A DNA stretch of 64,000 nucleotides, from the NCBI RefSeq assembly GCF_018603435.1, contig NZ_CP075682.1, positions 2,852,001-2,916,000 on the forward strand, read 5' to 3'. This DNA comes from Chryseobacterium sp. ZHDP1. GTDB lineage: Bacteria; Bacteroidota; Bacteroidia; Flavobacteriales; Weeksellaceae. Shown piece after piece: positions 37,401-43,877 of the stretch. Position numbers and translations under genes: made by a program. Below the pieces are notes generated by a model that saw nothing but the letters and a program-made list of their open reading frames with translations, did not search any database and was not told where the DNA came from. How positions within the stretch are numbered: the first letter of the stretch is position 1; each line of letters opens with the position of its first letter.

Positions 37401-38945
37401 TATGACGATCTTGCCGTTGCGCTTTCGGAAGAGGTGAACGATATTATTATACAGGCAGGGCTTCCGCAGGGAGTTTGGGTAACCAATGAAGATTCTCAGG
37501 GAACCTATACCCCACCCGTTTCAGTGACCAGTGATCCTACGGTATGTTCTTATATTGTGGAACAGCAGATCATGATCTTTGAGGAAGACCATAATGAAGA
37601 ATGCCATAAGAAACTCGTGGAAATGTATTCCAACGCCCTTGCTGGCGGACAGAATATCTGTGATATGTGGAGCGAGTTTTTACAATCTGAATGTATGAGT
37701 ACCTATACTCCTCCGGAGCCAACAGACTTTGAAATGTACTGGATTCATCCTGATCATTTGGGCAGTGCTTCGGTTTTGGTAAACAGCGCAGGAAAAGTAA
37801 CCAACTGGTACGAGTATATGCCGTACGGAGAACTGCTGATGGGAACATCCAATCAGGATTACGATAACCCTTATCGATTTAATGGTAAAGAATTTGATGC
37901 TGCAACAGGATATTACTATTATGGTGCAAGATATTACGATCCTAAACGAAGCTTCTGGCTTTCTGTAGATCCGCTGGTAGATATCACGGGTTCACCGTAT
38001 GCTTATGTCTGGAACGATCCTGTAAACTATGCCGATCCTACAGGGATGATGGGGGAAAGAATTGGGGGTGAAGGTCCCGGAGATCCAAAGAAAAGAAGTT
38101 TTGTGAGAAGAGCATGGGACTTTTTTACTGGATTGTTTGGAAGAGGAGTTGATAAGGGATATAAATCCAATACCCGGTTGCAAGTAAATAATAGGTTGGA
38201 AGTTGGCATTCCTACCAAAATGTCTGAACAGGATTATCAGAATACTTCTTGGGATGAAGGAAATACACATTACCAACAGGTTAGTCAGAATACTTTATTA
38301 ACTTCCAAAATAGGTGGTTGGCATGAAAGAGGGAAATATGAATTTATTCTACCACAAAATATTGGAGGATGGAGCCAAGACAACACTGCTTCCGATGGCT
38401 TAATTTATAAAGGATGTTTATCTTGTCACGCAGATAATGGAGCATTTACTTACGCAGTGAAAAATTCTTCTACAGCGGGTATTGGGAAAAGTGTAGGGTT
38501 AGTAACACAATTTATTTTACAGACATATTTATTTACTCCGCTAAATGCGGGTATAAATGATGAAGCTATTATTATAGGGAATGGGGGAGAATATGTTTCA
38601 CCTATGAATATTGTTAGAGAAGTTAGAGAAAATGAAAGCATTGCTGACTTAATAAGTTTTTGTCAAAATAGGACTTTGACTACGGGTGTTGAACATGCTG
38701 TTGTAAAACTTGGTCCAAATAGTATTGCTCCTGGAGAAAAGGTTATAGTAAGTGGAGGACCACATGGTATACAATTCAAATTAGGGGAAGTATCTTTGAT
38801 TTATGGACATACACATCCTTATGTAACAGGACCAAGTGTAGGTGACTTTAATGCGTTAAGAAGTTTAAATCAGAGTAAGCAATATATTTTTGAAGGATTT
38901 AATCCTAAACCACTAATGATTCGAAAACCTATTGAAAAACCTTAA
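28482..38945 (+). CDS. Giant SpvB/RHS polymorphic toxin with a JAMM-type C-terminal domain (3487 aa)
   Basis: The N-terminus has one hydrophobic anchor or signal (residues ~17-36). A SpvB-like domain starts near residue 476 (PAGIGGFQPSVSLVYNSD). At least six FG-GAP/VCBS motifs follow (e.g. DLNGDGLLD ~836, DVNGDGLVD ~916, DFDGDGYPD ~1840), then a TcdB-middle-like region, many YD/RHS repeats (~2170-3000) and the RHS core at ~3086-3187 (PYRFNGKEFDAATGYYYYGA, ending in DPTGM). This architecture builds the cocoon that encloses a toxin tip. The ~300-residue tip after DPTGM carries KGCLSCH and, at H3443-D3455, HTHPYVTGPSVGD. That is the HxHPx4PSxxD JAMM metallopeptidase motif, so the tip is probably a JAB-like toxin. 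The presumed immunity gene follows 3 bp after the stop. Confidence 0.92.
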   Translation: MNHPLKKLFSGNKKLEMLPVFIPIVLSLCSWTFYTVSHRNTESERNVKNHKEYANSFKIDCGFLKPSLKGENLKAGKTPDLTSLSGNKKDSAWSEGFTVNAGRLITPAGYPAVPFTNSNLVKSGFIGEIGNKDGERDEDASDNIFDVYLGNILPGKSYALKYEVDGYSDINSVTRSINGSFAVGGYIKYKKSGWSEVSENIDAGLLKKGNNTVLFNSLGKGDYYHIKNVRIVENKTASHKAYEIVSKVYNDKVCYIRGYVNPSAGISAVEVQGEKIALKGNEFEYLSLGKKENLSIPVAFIQNKASVLEENIVKDISGEDHISSVDSYRDSGVNLIYKDASSIVTGLRTIDLPPLDLSTVNVSSGYAGFFLTNKTSRSVTVHLPYDKDKLPKGYKEEDIAAFTFDYKQKRWLQANIDSVNTAKKYIVLHTLLKQARYIAGVSRQPESPETGASAPTGFDDMPIANPGSKINLISPPTPNQQGSANVQYPIEIPAGIGGFQPSVSLVYNSDNKFGWAGTGWDIPVETIDLDTRWGVPTFSSTNESEIYTIAGEQLVFKDDYLPNKIPYAEARATDRSFYYRNGIKEGYKIIRKGNSPGAYTWEILDGSGTKKEYQDILTNNPGNNTSGNIVKWYLTKVTDRFGNTITYTYIDTYEGGGKNKYLSRIAYSNNTFIDFENEPGIRPDMIINNKLGVKLSDSKILRKITVKRANTLIREYQLDNVLLGQFSKRLLTEIVQKDGNGNLFNRHFLTYDTRVPVFDKFPTRVYNTPKDNSNVGSFSGGNTSFIGGSYAKNKNIRGSLSFGWGFCIGAGTNKKGTIGITGSYDDNRSYGKNQLIDLNGDGLLDQAFYAADGTIKFRRNTKSSFGSVYSSIGLPNETPIIRHNSYNTTLGLEYSFKKGAVGLNYSFGKTNSPTYFSDVNGDGLVDMVNYGEVFFGKIRNDAPQFKSQPASSTINVTEETPNAILEGSPAVMDTISSPGLPASQANIVRMWEAPVTGEIDITQYVSLLQQSPDGVDVWIEKGSLTKANEDNSAFIPSPSASLSSVVTLYSPGQPQYLTASTHVEKGQRIFLIASSRVDPTGDRIQSVTGIEYTSVPGVSTSDLTKKDANGNLYFNFNSSGHYLASSKKDNVIGDKSKVKITWGTLANETFTDDVDFKIYKSVQSISDTTGVIPPSTLIYHQRLPKGNSLNTITPANNQIAGYDIANLMVNQNPSDSTMTMLRFDVSADTNVSWEKIKWKPKMNITSDTDTIDVKALVQYNPYSERLTNNLPKNFSKYNIFSNCRFILYPKFTGGINQPLTINLPDMHNTKVTFSLKINYYGNILTTKNTVDVVNNVMQIPSVNLCDALGGFITDFSSIYSRSFYFEISSPDYQVAKKLAELNPNIYNSNFDPPSQSSIYADTEHKADYFAYRSDNTHYNMNTGLVYQGWGGFSYNGSRYPDSPIRESEFNTNPYGSMPQPGGSSPCNPSAADYYTCMTNYIIQQNNNRYFTPLQLDADKYAYVSPLESVELTGDIQQPYSLGLIADSTSIIHNPVYAVPNPRGIILRSKSDAFHAYVAGSIVPWLGISGHAGYSTEKTADYFQDFNGDQYPDVISGGFFQKTNNLGQLSAVSGIDKKEIKNKGYILGAGLSASPSVGKFSNTTDVFFYVGGEKDMHTGSSSFALGVGANLTIGRAWGQGNGVWADMNGDSLIDYISGGNVYLNNGNGFSYDPYGWNVADVSKGDSFAVSGGGGFSMANGSWAGGIGLSKSSSTAKIGIIDVNGDGLADKIVKNGNTYEIWINNGTSFISPENFNKDFSLSNKQNSSGSNFFGTLCACLGLKICLSGGFSKDKSVNKQEVDLRDFDGDGYPDLLISDADTNLTYYHNNLAKANLLVRIDNPLQGAVEINYDYTNESNSLNTMVGGTYQMPFSKTVMTGVSIWNFRPLDTTLPAPAGVNDPQKVKPREKFGFEYEAGVHDRREREFLGFGIIKTKVFNDLALHQTHVTEYETNYYGNESDFYVNYDDTKVRQYFYKKGLVRSTYLLDSQNRKRSETKNTYRYFGQSSTSGYQLTENQAQPQYKDIGRIIPLLYKTESSFTEYSGSNSHSKTTIKTIDSYDKYGNVTQSTDRGISMSNTSDDVKMNVTYHAPGVKNIVGVPSEQTITIGGQVARKNTTELDAAQNIKKIKKYLGTETADYDMEYDSYGNLTKVTQPASINTQRMFYTYSYDPVYHTYLLQTTDAYGYTSSTQYDNNYLFGVPTVVTDINGVTSEYKYDSFGRLTQYRSPMDGDWTVKMYYYPLDVMPVAVTERKAPSVNGNTPTDNYFSSLFSDGWGAGLMMKKLFKKENGTYYFANNIYQIKDRLGRPMKTIIRDKVTTGTNIMASLRKFDDYLTSEDQAAQTYTTTSYDDLDRPVSIIQNNVVTNNGSQNLETKIFYEFGADRNGITQFATRSQSPLGNTGVSYTDEKGRTTSSKQTGGGQDIWTSYEYDLLGQLVRMKDAGNNDTNYTYDMLGRQTSVIQPDAGKSTFKYDLSGKMISSNNLVLNSLGQQVNYHYYYDQLKEIVYPTHTVSFEYGAPGAADFAAGRLIKQTDRTGTQVFKYNITGQVKENTRVVVAPNNVPKMFKTSFVYDPLGRINKITYPDTEEVTYNYNMAGLLDNIQSKLPGEIKLHGIAYSMTYNNRDQMTSYLAGNGTRTDYKYDPWGRTKDLALLYNNGPDILRSLYTFDGNGNVSKINGTTPMAGNYPSMDIAIATQKTYNYDLFGRLSNAEITAKGKANTKYYKLDMGYNAVGNIMAKDHGLKTYISNNTCQYPPNLGEKTEYKYDNPNHPNAVSSIRYAKFENFNSPLDCGSSFSNLPAVYSEENFTYDLNGNLTSITENIPGVIAGPYRSLFWDEQNRLKAVVTQKQNLNYYVYDAAGERILKNDAVSKKLYVNGNNPDETTQMGSFIYYPNGYLVLSEKTMSKHYYMGSQKIATRVSRIPTHRFKINLAGEYDDLAVALSEEVNDIIIQAGLPQGVWVTNEDSQGTYTPPVSVTSDPTVCSYIVEQQIMIFEEDHNEECHKKLVEMYSNALAGGQNICDMWSEFLQSECMSTYTPPEPTDFEMYWIHPDHLGSASVLVNSAGKVTNWYEYMPYGELLMGTSNQDYDNPYRFNGKEFDAATGYYYYGARYYDPKRSFWLSVDPLVDITGSPYAYVWNDPVNYADPTGMMGERIGGEGPGDPKKRSFVRRAWDFFTGLFGRGVDKGYKSNTRLQVNNRLEVGIPTKMSEQDYQNTSWDEGNTHYQQVSQNTLLTSKIGGWHERGKYEFILPQNIGGWSQDNTASDGLIYKGCLSCHADNGAFTYAVKNSSTAGIGKSVGLVTQFILQTYLFTPLNAGINDEAIIIGNGGEYVSPMNIVREVRENESIADLISFCQNRTLTTGVEHAVVKLGPNSIAPGEKVIVSGGPHGIQFKLGEVSLIYGHTHPYVTGPSVGDFNALRSLNQSKQYIFEGFNPKPLMIRKPIEKP

Positions 38946-38948
38946 TTT

Positions 38949-39437
38949 ATGGCTATTATATTTGAAAACCAATCAAGATGTCCATTATGTAATGATGTCC
39001 TGAATAAATCAAGAGAGTATATATTAATTCCTCCACTGATAAGTAACCAGTTAGATAATCTATTTATTTTTAGTGATGCCGGAGTTCACTTAGATTGTCT
39101 TGATAAGTGTTCTGCAAAAGGGAAACTATTTAAACATATTGATTTGTATTATCAATATTCAAATAGAATTAGATCAATGACAATAGATAATAATAAATCT
39201 GATATAATAGGATTTGGTTTGCTTACTTCAAATGAAAATGAACAACTATTTAAATATAATTATAATATATTTTCAAAGCAAGAGCTATTAGAATGGAAAG
39301 ATTTGCATGTATTTAAGAATCTTGTATATATATTTTTAGAAGAACAAAAATGGAAAGGATTGAATGACTTTAATTATTTAGAATATCTTTTGGAAATTAT
39401 AATAGGATTTTCGTCAGCCAGAGGCTCATACGAATAG
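38949..39437 (+). CDS. Probable immunity protein for the JAMM-type RHS toxin tip
   Basis: The 162-residue protein starts 3 bp after the toxin gene, the standard place for an immunity gene. It has no signal peptide and no recognised family. The N-terminus contains CPLCNDVL and later HLDCLDKC, so paired cysteines may bind zinc. The sequence is much more AT-rich than the RHS body, as is usual for exchangeable tip/immunity cassettes. The function is inferred from position only. Its end overlaps the beginning of the orphan toxin-tip frame. Confidence 0.65.
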   Translation: MAIIFENQSRCPLCNDVLNKSREYILIPPLISNQLDNLFIFSDAGVHLDCLDKCSAKGKLFKHIDLYYQYSNRIRSMTIDNNKSDIIGFGLLTSNENEQLFKYNYNIFSKQELLEWKDLHVFKNLVYIFLEEQKWKGLNDFNYLEYLLEIIIGFSSARGSYE

Positions 39438-40018
39438 AATATTTAAGGGGCATACTCAAGATAATACGGGATCAGATGGATTAATTTGGAAAGGATGCTT
39501 ATCTTGCCACTCGAATAATGGAGCTTTTAGTTACGCAGTTCACCACTCTCAGGAGGCGAATGCAGGAAAAATGATTTCTGCCGTAATTGAAGCGGTGATA
39601 CAAAATAAATTATTAAGTCCTACTACAGCAGGTATTACCAAAGTTGTTGAGAACGAAGCTCAAAGTCTTGAGTAAAATACCAAAGAAGGTACTATGATAG
39701 AGTTTGTATTTGATGCTGATTCAAATACTTTTTTAGTAGGAAAGCCTCATGGTAGGTATGGTGCAGCTTCTCCACACCAAAAGTTAGTTCTTTCATTAAA
39801 TAAGAAAGGAAATTATGTGGGAGGAATGTTTAAAAGAGAAGGAAATACAATTGTTACAGATGAATATTCCTGAGTTTATTGATTTATCACAAGGACAAAT
39901 TAAAGCTATTCAATTAATTAAAAAAGTACCAGCAGAAAGAGTAGAGCAAGCGCTAAAGGGTGCTGGTGTTTCTTCCGAAGATATTAATTTTGCTAGAGAA
40001 TTTATTAAAAAACATTAA
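39409..40018 (+). pseudogene. Decayed orphan RHS toxin tip (KGCLSCH pre-toxin region plus Ntox43-like domain)
   Basis: The frame is open from ~39409 without a start. It reads TQDNTGSDGLIWKGCLSCH (from ~39448), parallel to SQDNTASDGLIYKGCLSCH in the active toxin tip. It meets an in-frame TAA at 39673 and then continues in the same frame: MIEFVFDADSNTFLVGKPHG from 39694, then VGGMFKREGNTIVTDEYS and a stop at 39871. This second part resembles polymorphic toxin type 43. After a frame change, a C-terminal piece follows in the frame 39815-40018 (IPEFIDLSQGQIKAIQLI ... FAREFIKKH). So this is a displaced C-terminal cassette with one stop and one probable frameshift. Confidence 0.7.
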
Positions 40019-40449
40019 TGGAAAACTATATTTGTTATTTAAGAGAAAATAAAAAAGATATTCATCTAATTCAAATGTTAAGTAATATCTTTCAGTGTGA
40101 AGAAGAGTTGATAGGAAATTTATTAAATACATACAATTTTAAGATAAAATTTGAAAACAGATTATTAGATAACGTATCTGAATTCTGCACTGAACTAAAT
40201 GTATACGTTGATAATAATACAAATAGTATAGTTTTTTTTAATAATTTTTTATTTGGTTTTGAAGTATCTAAATATTTAAATGAAGATATTTTAGTAAGTA
40301 ATCAAGGTGATGATCCTTATCAATGGATTTTGGTAAGTAATAACCAATTTTATATAGTAGAGGAGATAGACAACGAAAATTATGGGATTGATTTACAAGA
40401 ATCTAGAGTTAAAATATCTTATAATGAAGCTATGGATATTAGCAGTTAA
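40018..40449 (+). CDS. Orphan immunity protein candidate (143 aa)
   Basis: The ATG at 40018 overlaps the stop of the decayed toxin tip by one base, the normal coupling of a toxin tip and its immunity gene. The protein is acidic and soluble, without a signal peptide, and I recognise no family; the N-terminus is MENYICYLRENKKDIHLIQM. Unlike the toxin piece it is intact, as expected if protection against siblings that still carry the toxin is selected. The function is inferred from position. Confidence 0.6.
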   Translation: MENYICYLRENKKDIHLIQMLSNIFQCEEELIGNLLNTYNFKIKFENRLLDNVSEFCTELNVYVDNNTNSIVFFNNFLFGFEVSKYLNEDILVSNQGDDPYQWILVSNNQFYIVEEIDNENYGIDLQESRVKISYNEAMDISS

Positions 40450-40689
40450 TATGGAAGTGTGTCTTCCGGCTCCTGAGTAATTATGAAAAAGTAAAGTTTT
40501 ATAAAAACTTAATCCCTGAATAGAAAAATATTACAGAAGATTAATAATGTAAGCTATACCCAATCTCGCGGATTTATAATCCGTGAGCAACAATAAAAAA
40601 TCCACAGTTTTTGGATTGCCCCTAAAAGTTAAACACTTTTCAGGGGCATTTTTTTATGTATAGAAAAGAAGTATTCCTCTTGATAATAA
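40450..40689. other. Region between the immunity gene and the IS element
   Basis: It has no gene. It contains a small palindrome, CGGATTTATAATCCG (near 40569-40583), and a clear terminator at 40617-40655. The IS element is inserted at its end. Confidence 0.55.
40617..40655 (+). terminator. Terminator of the toxin/immunity locus
   Basis: TGCCCCT (40617-40623) pairs with AGGGGCA (40642-40648) and AAAAGT (40624-40629) with ACTTTT (40635-40640), with a single C bulge, followed by seven T's. Confidence 0.88.
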
Positions 40690-40760
40690 TGTAAGTCTCC
40701 CTAAAAACTGGACAATTTATACCCCTAAGATTAACGAGAAAAAACAATTAATTTTAGGAT

Positions 40761-41030
40761 ATGAGAACAAGTAAATTTACAGACAGCCAAATTTTGGCAA
40801 TTTTGAAAGAGTATGAATCAGGGCAGACCGCAAAAGAATTGTCTCGAAAATACGGTTTCCACTACCAAACCTTGCACGATTGGAAAAAGAAATTTGGTGG
40901 GATAACTTCTACCAAAGAACTACAGAAAATCAAGGAACTGGAATCTGAGAACAATCGTTTGAAGAAGATGTTTGCCAATTTGAGCTTGGAACATGAAGCA
41001 TTGAAGGACGTTTTGTCAAAAAAGTGGTAA
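40761..41030 (+). CDS. IS3-family transposase OrfA
   Basis: The 89-residue protein has a helix-turn-helix (FTDSQILAILKEYESG with AKELSRKYGFHYQTLHDWKK) and a C-terminal leucine-zipper-like helix (LESENNRLKKMFANLSLE), as in OrfA proteins that bind the IS ends. Near its 3' end the heptamer A AAA AAG (41018-41024) is in the right phase for -1 ribosomal frameshifting into orfB, which would make the OrfAB transposase. Confidence 0.93.
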   Translation: MRTSKFTDSQILAILKEYESGQTAKELSRKYGFHYQTLHDWKKKFGGITSTKELQKIKELESENNRLKKMFANLSLEHEALKDVLSKKW

Positions 41031-41920
41031 AGCCTGCTACGAAACGAGAAGTTGTGAATTACCTTGTGTCAGAATATCCTATAAACATCCGGCAGGCGTG
41101 TAAATCTCTTAATTTGGAAAGGAGCAGTTATTATTATCAGCCCCAAAGAAAGGAAGACACAGAACTCATTGGTTGGCTGAATGAACTTTCAGAGAAACAT
41201 CCTAGCTATGGATTCAAGAAAATATTTCATAGTCTGAGGAATCAAGGTTTTTCCTGTAATCACAAGAAGGTGTATCGTATTTACAAAAAATTAGGATTGA
41301 ATCTTTTAAGGAAACGCAAGAGAAGATTGGCTTCGAGAGAACGAAAAAATCTGGAAGTTCCAAGAAACTACAATGAAGTTTGGAGTATCGATTTTATGAG
41401 TGATGCGCTTTTCAATTCGAGAAGATTTAGAACATTGAATATCATTGATGATTACAACCGCGAATCAATTTGGATTGAGATTGGGCTTTCCATCGGAGCG
41501 ATTCATATGACGGATTTGTTGGAATGGATTGTGAAAGAAAGAGGAAAACCCAAAGCAATTCGAACTGATAATGGTCCAGAGTTTACGAGTAGTGTTTTCA
41601 CAAATTGGTGCCACAGGCATAGGATTGAAATCCGATATATTCAACCTGGAAAACCTACACAGAATGCTTTTATTGAGAGATTCAATCGTAGCTACCGCAC
41701 CGAAGTTTTGGATGCCAGAATTTTCAACAATTTAGTAGAAGTACGAGAAATTACCACGGAATGGGTGGAACATTATAATAACAAAAGACCACACGAAAGT
41801 TTACAGAATCTTTCTCCAATGCAATATTTGTTGAAAAAGGAAAACTCGTCTAAACAGAATTCCATCTCCGAGTTTTCTCCTTTCCAACAAAATCATTCAA
41901 CACCAACATCACCGCAATGA
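41024..41920 (+). CDS. IS3-family transposase OrfB (DDE integrase core)
   Basis: The catalytic part of the transposase has 298 residues when read from the GTG at 41024, but it is probably made mainly as an OrfAB fusion by -1 frameshifting. It has an HTH_21 region (YGFKKIFHSLRNQGFSCNHK) and an rve catalytic core: first Asp in VWSIDFMSDAL, second in IRTDNGPEFTS and Glu in NAFIERFNRSYR, 35 residues after the second Asp. No disruption is seen. Confidence 0.94.
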   Translation: MVKPATKREVVNYLVSEYPINIRQACKSLNLERSSYYYQPQRKEDTELIGWLNELSEKHPSYGFKKIFHSLRNQGFSCNHKKVYRIYKKLGLNLLRKRKRRLASRERKNLEVPRNYNEVWSIDFMSDALFNSRRFRTLNIIDDYNRESIWIEIGLSIGAIHMTDLLEWIVKERGKPKAIRTDNGPEFTSSVFTNWCHRHRIEIRYIQPGKPTQNAFIERFNRSYRTEVLDARIFNNLVEVREITTEWVEHYNNKRPHESLQNLSPMQYLLKKENSSKQNSISEFSPFQQNHSTPTSPQ

Positions 41921-41990
41921 AATATTTTATAGTTTTACAAAACAAAATGAGGGTATAATTCTTTCCAACGTTCGGGGAGACTTACAATAA

Positions 41991-42245
41991 GAACTTTATT
42001 AATTTAATAGAGTTTAGATAGCACCGACATAACTCAACTACATTTTCATAAAAATCTATAAATCTTTCTTTTAAGTATCTTTTAAATTTATAACTCTCCC
42101 CCTTCTTAGCATCGTTCAAAGGCATCAAAATCCGCTTTTTCAGAATTCTGCCAGAAAGCCCGCCATACCTACCACAAAAAATTCGTCTTGGATTTTTTCA
42201 TGAAAAATAGTATCTTGTAAATCTCACAAATACAGACAGAATTTA
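41991..42245. other. Intergenic region between the IS element and hflX
   Basis: About 255 bp, AT-rich, with no ORF of note. The hflX promoter should lie here; GTATCTTG near 42212 is an imperfect -7 candidate. Confidence 0.45.
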
Positions 42246-43487
42246 ATGCTAGAAAAGAAAGAACATAATTACGAAAAGGCAGTTTTGGTAGGTGTTGTTA
42301 CACAGCATCAGGATGAGGATAAACTTCAGGAATATATGGATGAGCTGGAGTTTTTAGCCTTTACAGCCGGCGCAACGGCAGATAAGCGTTTTACACAAAA
42401 GCTTACGCAGCCGGACTCCAAAACATTCATCGGAAGCGGTAAAGCGCAGGAAATTAAAGAATATGTAAAAGAAAACAATATAGGAACCGTTATTTTTGAC
42501 GACGAATTATCTCCTTCGCAGCTTAAAAACCTAGAGAAAGAAATGGAAGTCAAAATCTTAGACCGAACCAATCTTATTCTTGATATTTTTGCCCAGAGAG
42601 CCACCACATCCTACGCAAGAACACAGGTAGAACTCGCTCAATATCAATATCTTTTACCCCGACTAACGAGAATGTGGACCCACCTTGAACGCCAGAAAGG
42701 GGGAATCGGGATGAGAGGTCCCGGAGAAACAGAAATTGAAACCGACAGACGTATCATTCGCGACAGAATTTCATTGTTAAAAGACAAGCTGAAAACCATC
42801 GATAAACAGATGGCAACCCAGAGAAATAACCGCGGAAAAGTAGTTCGTGTCGCTTTGGTAGGATACACCAACGTCGGGAAATCTACATTGATGAATGCTT
42901 TGTCTAAATCTGAAGTTTTTGCAGAAAATAAACTTTTCGCCACATTGGACACGACGGTAAGAAAAGTTGTGATCGGAAATTTACCATTCCTTTTAACGGA
43001 TACGGTTGGATTCATCAGAAAACTACCTACCCAATTGGTTGAATCGTTCAAATCTACATTGGATGAGGTTCGTGAAGCGGATCTGCTGATTCACGTAGTG
43101 GATATTTCTCATGAAAGCTTTGAAGATCATATTGATTCTGTCAATCAGATTTTAATGGAGATCAATGCCCATCAAAAACCTATGATTATGGTTTTCAATA
43201 AGATTGATGATTTCAGCTATGAGAAGAAAGACGAGGATGATTTAACACCATCTACGAAAAAGAATATTTCTCTGGAAGAATGGAAAAAAACATGGATGGC
43301 AAAATCCAAATATCCGACGGTTTTCATCTCTGCCATTACGAAAGAAAATTTCCCGGAAATGAAAAAGCTGATCTATGACGAAGTGATGAAGATCCATATT
43401 TCCAGATTCCCGTACAACGATTTCCTTTTCGAATATTTCGATAACGATGAGGAAGAAAGTGCAGAAAAAGATCATGAAGAACAATAA
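42246..43487 (+). CDS. hflX: Ribosome-associated GTPase HflX
   Basis: HflX is a GTPase that binds the 50S subunit and splits stalled ribosomes, especially under stress. The 413 residues show the N-terminal glycine-rich HflX domain (GSGKAQEIKEYV, then GGIGMRGPGETEIETDRR). The G domain has G1 GYTNVGKST, G3 DTVGFIRKLP and G4 NKID. The C-terminus is acidic. Three bp separate it from the next small membrane protein. Confidence 0.96.
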   Translation: MLEKKEHNYEKAVLVGVVTQHQDEDKLQEYMDELEFLAFTAGATADKRFTQKLTQPDSKTFIGSGKAQEIKEYVKENNIGTVIFDDELSPSQLKNLEKEMEVKILDRTNLILDIFAQRATTSYARTQVELAQYQYLLPRLTRMWTHLERQKGGIGMRGPGETEIETDRRIIRDRISLLKDKLKTIDKQMATQRNNRGKVVRVALVGYTNVGKSTLMNALSKSEVFAENKLFATLDTTVRKVVIGNLPFLLTDTVGFIRKLPTQLVESFKSTLDEVREADLLIHVVDISHESFEDHIDSVNQILMEINAHQKPMIMVFNKIDDFSYEKKDEDDLTPSTKKNISLEEWKKTWMAKSKYPTVFISAITKENFPEMKKLIYDEVMKIHISRFPYNDFLFEYFDNDEEESAEKDHEEQ

Positions 43488-43490
43488 TTC

Positions 43491-43877
43491 ATGAACAGAC
43501 TGTTTTCCAACAATACATTCTATTACTTTTTTCTGATCGTGGTAGGAATTAATTTCTTGGGAAGCATCGGAGGAATCAGCAAAGAAACGGATATTCTGAT
43601 AGTAAAGATTTTAGGAATGATAACAGTCGCAGTTTGCCTGTTGGCACTGTTATCATTCTTTACAGATCTTAAATTTAATCATCTTTTCTTTAAAATCTAT
43701 CTCTACGGCAAAGGTCTGCTTTCTCCTTTCTGTTTATTGACTTATTTTCTTTACGAAAAAATATCCAACGACCGATATGTTTCCGGAACCTATTTCATGC
43801 CCGCTTTGTTCCGGCTGGTTTTAGGATTTGTCATGCTCGTGTTATACAACAAATACAAAATAGAAAAGAACCGATGA
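43491..43877 (+). CDS. Small membrane protein of unknown function (128 aa)
   Basis: Four hydrophobic segments are visible (around FYYFFLIVVGINFLGSI, ITVAVCLLALLSFF, LLSPFCLLTYFLYE and LFRLVLGFVMLVLY). No family is recognised. It sits 3 bp after hflX and overlaps the following DUF4919-like gene by 4 bp (ATGA), so the three genes are probably one operon. Confidence 0.7.
   Translation: MNRLFSNNTFYYFFLIVVGINFLGSIGGISKETDILIVKILGMITVAVCLLALLSFFTDLKFNHLFFKIYLYGKGLLSPFCLLTYFLYEKISNDRYVSGTYFMPALFRLVLGFVMLVLYNKYKIEKNR

Larger units (their letters stand above)
40690..41986 (+). mobile_element. IS3-family insertion sequence (IS407-like), 1297 bp, with 4-bp target duplication
   Basis: The ends are inverted repeats: TGTAAGTCTCCC at 40690 and its complement GGGGAGACTTACA ending at 41986, with further matching bases inward. 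The 4-bp direct repeat ATAA flanks both sides (40686-40689 and 41987-41990). Two overlapping frames, orfA and orfB, fill the element. TG...CA ends, the 4-bp duplication and the orfA type fit the IS407 group. With intact frames and ends it may still be active. Confidence 0.9.
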
